Shown here piece after piece: positions 59,449 through 64,000 of a stretch of DNA of 64,000 bases. Position numbers and translations under genes: made by a program. Source of the DNA: an uncultured Oscillospiraceae bacterium (lineage in GTDB: Bacteria; Bacillota; Clostridia; Oscillospirales; Oscillospiraceae); contig CAKTPV010000004.1 of NCBI GenBank assembly GCA_934591815.1, positions 50,732-114,731 on the forward strand, read 5' to 3'. A model generated the notes under the pieces. It was not told the DNA's origin and searched no databases. It worked only from the letters and a program-made list of their open reading frames with translations. Numbering within the stretch: position 1 is the stretch's first letter; the number at the start of each line of letters is the position of its first letter.

Positions 59449-60558
59449 ATGAAAAAGTTTTTAAGTCTACTCTTATCGGCATTGTTGGCAGTATCTTTTG
59501 TGGTTTCAGCCAGTGCGGCTGAAAATGTGGTTGATGATGGCGTACAGGAAAGTGCGGTAGCGGCTTATGACGAATTGATGGCCTCTTTTGCTACCACGTA
59601 TTCTAATTCTGGTGAGAAGATCTATCCCGATTACTATGGCGGATCTTACATCAATGATGCTGGACAGTTGATTGTCTATGTTACTGATAATGTGCAGAGA
59701 CCGGCAGTATTGAGTGATAATGCCAATGTAGTCTATGAGCCCTGCACCTACTCTTACAACGAATTGCTTTCTGTTATGGACACATTGAATAATTACAAAT
59801 TCAGTCGTTCCAATGATGCTATTGCAAGCAATTTCAATGAGTTTGGCCTTTATGATTCAGAAAACAGAATTATTGTTAAATTGGATGATCTGTCTGATGA
59901 AAGCATAAAGGAATTCAAGGAAAATGTTTGTGACTCTGCTGTAATTAAGTTTGAACAGGGTTGTGGTCCTATCGAGACAGAAGTAAATGTCAATGCAGGT
60001 GATAAGATTTCTTTCTCTGGTGGAAGTGCATCCGTCGGATATCGTGTTAAAAGAGATGGTGTCGTTGGATTTGTAACAGCAGGTCATGCGGCCAACAGCG
60101 TGGGTAAATCTATTATGTACAATGGAACTACCATTGCTTCTTGCGAGGCAACGCAACAAAGCGGAAATGCTGATGCAGCTTTCTGTGCGATTACTAATTC
60201 CGACTATTCGCCGACCAACACACTGTCTGGTACAAGTAATACCTTATCTACCACAATCAGTGAACCTGGTGTTGGAACGGTCATCAATAAGATTGGTATG
60301 AAAACCGGGCATACTTCTGGCAAAGTTTTGTCTACGAATGTAACTATAACTTTTTCCAGTGGAGCTACTATTTCCAATTTGACTTCTGCTGATTATGAAA
60401 GTGGTCCTGGCGATAGCGGCTGTGTTGTCTATTCTTATATCGGTTCTACTGGTGCCCGCCTTACATTGGGTATTCATACTGGAGCTTCCGGCAGTGGCAC
60501 GAGATACTATACAAAGGCAAATGAAGTCAATGCTGCATTAGGCACCAGCAGATATTGA
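59449..60558 (+). CDS. Secreted chymotrypsin-like (S1) serine protease
   Basis: 369 residues. Signal peptide (KKFLSLLLSALLAVSFVVSA, cleaved after ASA about residue 23), a pro-region to about residue 180 (streptogrisin-like position), then the protease domain. The catalytic triad is clear: His213 in TAGHAAN, Asp242 in NADAAF and Ser323 in GPGDSGC. Cys pairs around the active site suggest a disulfide. An extracellular proteinase with its own promoter, followed 22 bp later by a lipoprotein gene. Codon use is A+T-rich versus the ICE backbone. Confidence 0.92.
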   Translation: MKKFLSLLLSALLAVSFVVSASAAENVVDDGVQESAVAAYDELMASFATTYSNSGEKIYPDYYGGSYINDAGQLIVYVTDNVQRPAVLSDNANVVYEPCTYSYNELLSVMDTLNNYKFSRSNDAIASNFNEFGLYDSENRIIVKLDDLSDESIKEFKENVCDSAVIKFEQGCGPIETEVNVNAGDKISFSGGSASVGYRVKRDGVVGFVTAGHAANSVGKSIMYNGTTIASCEATQQSGNADAAFCAITNSDYSPTNTLSGTSNTLSTTISEPGVGTVINKIGMKTGHTSGKVLSTNVTITFSSGATISNLTSADYESGPGDSGCVVYSYIGSTGARLTLGIHTGASGSGTRYYTKANEVNAALGTSRY

Positions 60559-60580
60559 TTTCCAAGCAGGGAAAGCTAAA

Positions 60581-61090
60581 ATGAAGAAAAATTATTCGTT
60601 TATTTTGGTATTATTTCTGAGCTTGTGTCTTTTGTCAGGTTGCACTGTTTCACCTCAAGGAGATTTGCCTATGAACAGTGATGTACCTTCTGTTGATAGA
60701 GATTCTGCACAACAGATTGAAAACAATAAACCGACGGATGATGGTTTAACTGTCAGTCCTTCAGAATTAGATGGAAAAGTTAGTATGACAGTTTCGGCTG
60801 ATGCAGCAGGTAGTCTTGACATAACTATAACCAATAATTCTGATGTCGATATTGATATGGGAGAAGATTTCTCTTTGCAAAAAATGGACAGTGAAACATG
60901 GAAAGATATACCATTGTCATTAAGCTATGCTGATAATTTAATTGTTATTTCTCCAAACGAAAGTCATACTTTCCACTATGATATTGGAAGTGCTGTTGTT
61001 TTGGAAAGTAATAAAACATATCAGATAGTAAAAGTTGTTTCTGCTGGACAAACAAATCACTCAGTATTTGCATCTTTTGAAATCAAATGA
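60581..61090 (+). CDS. Predicted lipoprotein with Ig-like domain
   Basis: 169 residues. Lipobox LLSGC at the end of the signal (FILVLFLSLCLLSGC). After an Asn/Asp-rich linker the C-terminal domain (SLDITITNNSDVDIDMGEDF, ESHTFHYDIGSAVVLESNKT) resembles bacterial Ig-like domains. Operon partner of the serine protease; could anchor, chaperone or inhibit it, by position only. Confidence 0.78.
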   Translation: MKKNYSFILVLFLSLCLLSGCTVSPQGDLPMNSDVPSVDRDSAQQIENNKPTDDGLTVSPSELDGKVSMTVSADAAGSLDITITNNSDVDIDMGEDFSLQKMDSETWKDIPLSLSYADNLIVISPNESHTFHYDIGSAVVLESNKTYQIVKVVSAGQTNHSVFASFEIK

Positions 61091-61094
61091 TGAC

Positions 61095-61135
61095 CAGGGG
61101 GCAGGAAATTAGGATCTCCTGCCCCCTGTATTGTA
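61095..61135 (+). terminator. Intrinsic terminator after the protease-lipoprotein operon
   Basis: 12-bp perfect stem CAGGGGGCAGGA/TCCTGCCCCCTG (61095-61106 with 61117-61128), followed by TATTGTATT. Confidence 0.8.
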
Positions 61136-61197
61136 TTCAGCGCTTGACAGCTTTTTACTGCACAAGTTGTCGGCTATTTAGCCCCCCGGCAGGGCGC

Positions 61198-61277
61198 AAA
61201 GCACTTTCCTACTGCCAGCCCCAACGGGGCGGCGGTGGGAAAGTGCTTTTGTTACTTTCTCACAAGAAAGTAACAAA
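61198..61277 (+). other. Twin-hairpin region upstream of mobV, candidate oriT
   Basis: Hairpin 1: AAAGCACTTTCC (61198-61209) with GGAAAGTGCTTT (61238-61249), with an inner GCCCC/GGGGC stem. Hairpin 2: TTTGTTACTTTCT (61248-61260) with AGAAAGTAACAAA (61265-61277), loop CACA. Strong structures just before a relaxase gene are typical of origins of transfer. I could not match a known MobV nic sequence. Confidence 0.5.
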
Positions 61278-61354
61278 GAGGTTACCTAATCGGTACTTGT
61301 ATGGTAAAATGACAGCAGTACGAAAACGGAAAAACAGGGCAGAGGAAAGGAAGG

Positions 61355-62275
61355 GTGAGAGGTATCGGAACAACGATTTCCGGCATGATGGGCCGGGGAA
61401 GCATCCGGCACAATAACCGGGAGTTCACGGCGGCCAATGTAGACCGGAACCGGTCGGGGCAGAACATCGTCTTTGTCAACGAGGATCTGAAGCAGGTCTA
61501 TCACGAGCTGTTTGACGAGGCGCTGGAGAGCTACAACGCCGGGAAGAAAAAGACAAGGGACAAGATCCCAGACTACTACGAGCATATCCGGCAGAGCAAG
61601 CAGGAGAAGCTGTTCCATGAGGCCATCTTCCAGATCGGCAATCTCAGCGACTGCGGCTGCGGCTCGGAGGGCGGCCAGCGGGCAGCCGAGGCGCTGACGG
61701 AGTTCGCAAAAACCTTTCAGGAGCGCAACCCCCATCTCCGGGTGTTCAACATGGTGCTGCACATGGACGAGGCCACGCCGCACCTTCATGTAGACTATAT
61801 CCCGGTGGCAACGGAGCAGACGCGGGGCCTGTCCGTGAGAGTATCCATGAAGCAGGCCCTCAAGCAGCAGGGCTTTACAGGGATTGGTCGGAAACAGACC
61901 GAGTGGAAGACTTGGATGGATCGGGAGAAGGACGCTCTGACGGAGATCGCCCAGCGGCACGAATTTGAAATCATTTCTCTCGGCAGCAACCGGCGGCACA
62001 TGGACTTGCCGGAGTACCGGGCGGCGATCCAGGGGGCCGAGGCCGTGCAGGAGCAGACGGCGGCAGCCACACAGGAACTGACAGACCTGCAGGAGCAGAA
62101 GACGGAACTGAAGAGGGAAATCAAGTCGCTCTCCGGTGCTTCTGCGGCGCTGAAGGCTGCAGAACGGGTGCGGGTGGACTTCGACACCATCCGACCGGAA
62201 AAAACGCTCACAGGGGCTGTCAAGGGCGTTACGGTGGAGCAGATCAGGGATCTCAAGGCTGCGGCCATGTGCTGA
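61355..62275 (+). pseudogene. MobV (Pre/Mob) relaxase, C-terminally shortened
   Basis: 306 residues, GTG 61355. MOBV family: RGSIRHNNREFTAANVDRNR at the start, PDYYEHIRQSKQEKLFHEAI, and the metal motif HMDEATPHLHVDY with H136, H143 and H145. Usual MobV proteins have a longer coiled-coil C-terminus. Here the frame stops at AAAMC, and a second frame (MLERHLPKQLLHLVDKARDL) continues plausibly for 29 codons, suggesting a frameshift or deletion. The catalytic domain is intact, so mobilising activity is possible. Confidence 0.75.
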
Positions 62276-62534
62276 ATATGCTGGAGCGGCACCTGCCGAA
62301 ACAGCTTCTTCACCTCGTCGATAAGGCGCGGGATCTGCTGCCGGAGCATCAGTCCTAAACGGCTTTGCCGGCAGCTTTCTGTCATTGGAAGGTTATATCC
62401 TGCTGACGGTTCTGTGGCTTGCCATTTTGATCGTATTGGGCTCATAGATCGTTTGTAAACGCAGCTCTTTTCAATGGCAAAGGATCATACTTCCCATATG
62501 TGGGCTCATTCTTGGTGCGGCGGGGATTGCCGGA

Positions 62535-62741
62535 ATGCTTCATTGGTTTTCTCTTTACACAATTATTTCGACGGAGTTGAACATAGTAGCAGGTATAGGA
62601 ATTGCAGCGGCCATCTGCGGGATTTTCACGGAACTCAGCTATGTTGTAAAGAGAAAAAATAGAGCATCAGTACTTACGATTGTTTTATGTGCATTGCAAA
62701 TTATAGCTGCGTGGATACTCGGATTCTTAACAGTAGTATAA
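62535..62741 (+). CDS. Small membrane protein or fragment
   Basis: 68 residues from ATG 62535. Two membrane helices (NIVAGIGIAAAICGIFTELS and VLTIVLCALQIIAAWILGFL). The open frame extends 23 codons upstream (ILPICGLILGAAGIAG) without a start codon or ribosome site, so it may be the end of a larger, truncated protein. The stretch 62276-62534 has nothing else convincing. Confidence 0.4.
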   Translation: MLHWFSLYTIISTELNIVAGIGIAAAICGIFTELSYVVKRKNRASVLTIVLCALQIIAAWILGFLTVV

Positions 62742-63164
62742 ATTAACAGAAAACGGAGGGACGGACTTATCCAATATAGGTGAACAGAGAGTATTTGCGT
62801 CGAGTAGACGTAAAGCCGAATAAGAAAACGTGTTTGGATCGATTGAATCTTTCGCTGAAAGTACTGAGGCCTTCCCTCTCGGCACACGGATGACATTGGG
62901 CAAACGGAAAATTCCAGGAAAAGCAGGAATGTCTGGTGTTCTGTAGGAATGTCTGGTGTTCTACATTGAAATCCCTGCGCGCTTATGGTATAATATTCTT
63001 CACAGGCGCTGTGCCGTCGGATTTGAGGCAAACTGCGTACAGGCAGGCTGCCTTTTCTTTCATCCACCGGTTAGAGTAAGCTAACTTGTGCACGGAACTG
63101 GAAAGGTGGAATGGACCAATTTGCATAAAAGTGTCTAATCATGTGTCGGAGGAGGTGGTCTGGT
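62742..63164. other. Non-coding leader of the AraC-family gene with tandem repeat
   Basis: No gene. AGGAATGTCTGGTGTTCT occurs twice, 20 bp apart (62925-62942 and 62945-62962), immediately upstream of a promoter whose transcript would carry an about 165-nt leader before the regulator gene. The leader contains a small AGGCA/TGCCT hairpin with T-run at about 63039-63057. Confidence 0.55.
62966..62994 (+). promoter_or_regulatory. Sigma-70-type promoter for the AraC-family gene
   Basis: TTGAAA, 17 bp, TATAAT. The tandem 20-bp repeat ends 3 bp before the -35 box, a position suited to activator or autoregulator binding. Confidence 0.7.
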
Positions 63165-64000
63165 ATGCAAGAAGCACGATATGATTTTCTTCATGGGCAA
63201 ACGGAGCGCAACGACTTTTTCACCCCCGTGATGCAGCAGCTTTGCGGTATTATGAAAGACAATCAGGTTGCTTTGCCAAGCGATATTGGAGAAGGATATT
63301 TCCGCTATATTTCACCGTGCCCCAATATCGAGATGTATATCTGCGATGTAATGTTTTACAGGGACACAGTATTGCGGGAGCAAGTGTATAAGGATTCTTT
63401 TTCCGTCATTTTCTCTCTTTCCGACGCATTGGAGTGGAAGGCTTCGGGCAGAAACCAAAAAACGTTGTTGGAAAAGGGAGATTGCTGCGTATACGGCAGC
63501 GGCCTGTTTGATGCGGAAAATATCTATGAGGCAGGGCGGAGATATATAGGCGTCGGGCTGAACCTGCATCCCTGTCGGTTTCGGTCTGTGATGGATGGTT
63601 TGCAGAAGAAAAAGGTTTGTACCGTCTTTGACGGGACAAAAACCCCGCCAAAACATAGAATCACCACTACCATAGAAACCACAATACGCCAGATATTGCA
63701 GTGTAATTATAATGACTGCGCAAAGTCATTGTATCAGGAAGGAAAGATACTGGAACTTGTTGCCGCCTTTGCGAACGAGATGATGGATCAGAATTCTGTT
63801 GCTGTGAAGAGGTCGTTGAGCTGGGCGGATAGCGAGGTTTTACTTCAGGTCAGGCGACAGATAGATGAGGGATTTCTGGAACCCGTGACCATCGCGGAGC
63901 TCTCCAAACAGCACTTTATGTGCGAATCCAAACTCCGTGAGATATTTCGAAAGCACTATGGAATCACCATATATCAATATATGTTAAATCGCCGCATGGA
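63165..64000 (+). CDS. AraC-family transcriptional regulator, N-terminal part
   Basis: 278 residues and still open at the window end; ATG 63165 after GGAGG. The N-terminal effector domain (YFRYISPCPNIEMYICDVMF, IFSLSDALEWKASGRNQKTL) is followed by an AraC helix-turn-helix region (DEGFLEPVTIAELSKQHFM, SKLREIFRKHYGITIYQYML). The last part of the second HTH is outside the window. Likely regulates a neighbouring transport or iron gene to the right; the effector is unknown. Confidence 0.9.
   Translation, partial: MQEARYDFLHGQTERNDFFTPVMQQLCGIMKDNQVALPSDIGEGYFRYISPCPNIEMYICDVMFYRDTVLREQVYKDSFSVIFSLSDALEWKASGRNQKTLLEKGDCCVYGSGLFDAENIYEAGRRYIGVGLNLHPCRFRSVMDGLQKKKVCTVFDGTKTPPKHRITTTIETTIRQILQCNYNDCAKSLYQEGKILELVAAFANEMMDQNSVAVKRSLSWADSEVLLQVRRQIDEGFLEPVTIAELSKQHFMCESKLREIFRKHYGITIYQYMLNRRM

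Overview
The window looks like a G+C-rich gut Clostridia chromosome (Oscillospiraceae/Ruminococcaceae type). The evidence is a fused FeoA-FeoB iron transporter, Clostridia-type conjugation genes (PrgI, VirB4, VirD4, MobP3-type relaxase, DUF3848/DUF3849/DUF4314/DUF4320-type proteins), strong Shine-Dalgarno sites and frequent GTG/TTG starts. A large integrative conjugative element (ICE) has entered a tRNA-Ser gene. Host sequence occupies about 1-1764 (feoAB and an SDR oxidoreductase, both minus strand). The 3' part of a tRNA-Ser(CGA) gene, from anticodon loop to CCA, lies at 1765-1824 without its 5' half, which marks one ICE junction. I see no integrase and no second tRNA copy in the window, so the other end lies outside.

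ICE backbone, about 2.3-44.3 kb, almost all plus strand with many ATGA/GTGA overlaps: (i) 2.3-14.5 kb is an accessory and anti-defence block with a helix-turn-helix protein, four ArdA-like proteins, LPD28-, DUF4314-, DUF3849-, YodL- and SpoVG-type proteins and a Dam-type DNA methylase; (ii) 14.6-23.7 kb is a complete Tad-like (type IV pilus family) cluster for a single-membrane cell, with a small pilin, prepilin peptidase, CpaB, TadZ, TadA, TadB, TadC, two further pilin-like proteins carrying the same SGEGY motif, an anchored linker protein and a large Trp-rich secreted protein; (iii) 23.7-33.7 kb is the type IV secretion system (VirB2-like, VirB6/TrbL-like, PrgI, VirB4, NlpC/P60 hydrolase), interrupted by a C5 DNA methyltransferase encoded as two consecutive genes and by a HipA-like kinase; (iv) 33.7-38.5 kb is a second accessory block, including an ADP-ribosyltransferase-like protein and DUF3848 proteins; (v) 38.5-44.3 kb is the DNA-processing module (candidate oriT, MobC-like protein, Sel1-repeat relaxase, Toprim protein, VirD4, HTH protein). 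Many accessory proteins share a short C-terminal E-hydrophobic-x-hydrophobic ending, which I propose as a common sorting or transfer tag.

The 44.3-58.7 kb section is a lower-G+C mosaic bounded by a 258/259-bp direct repeat. It contains two MOBQ-type oriT-like sequences, a DUF3847 protein, a doubly truncated MobA/MobL relaxase, membrane metalloproteases (DUF3267, CPBP), XRE regulators with dyad operators, a lipoprotein, two divergent ECF sigma/anti-sigma pairs, small secreted proteins (one with its ribosome-binding site buried in a 17-bp hairpin) and a VanZ protein. Intergenic 106-bp repeats and duplicated promoters separate the cassettes.

From 58.7 kb to the end are a probably truncated protein, a secreted chymotrypsin-like serine protease, a lipoprotein, a truncated MobV relaxase preceded by strong hairpins, and the start of an AraC-family regulator. 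No rRNA, CRISPR array or complete insertion sequence was seen.
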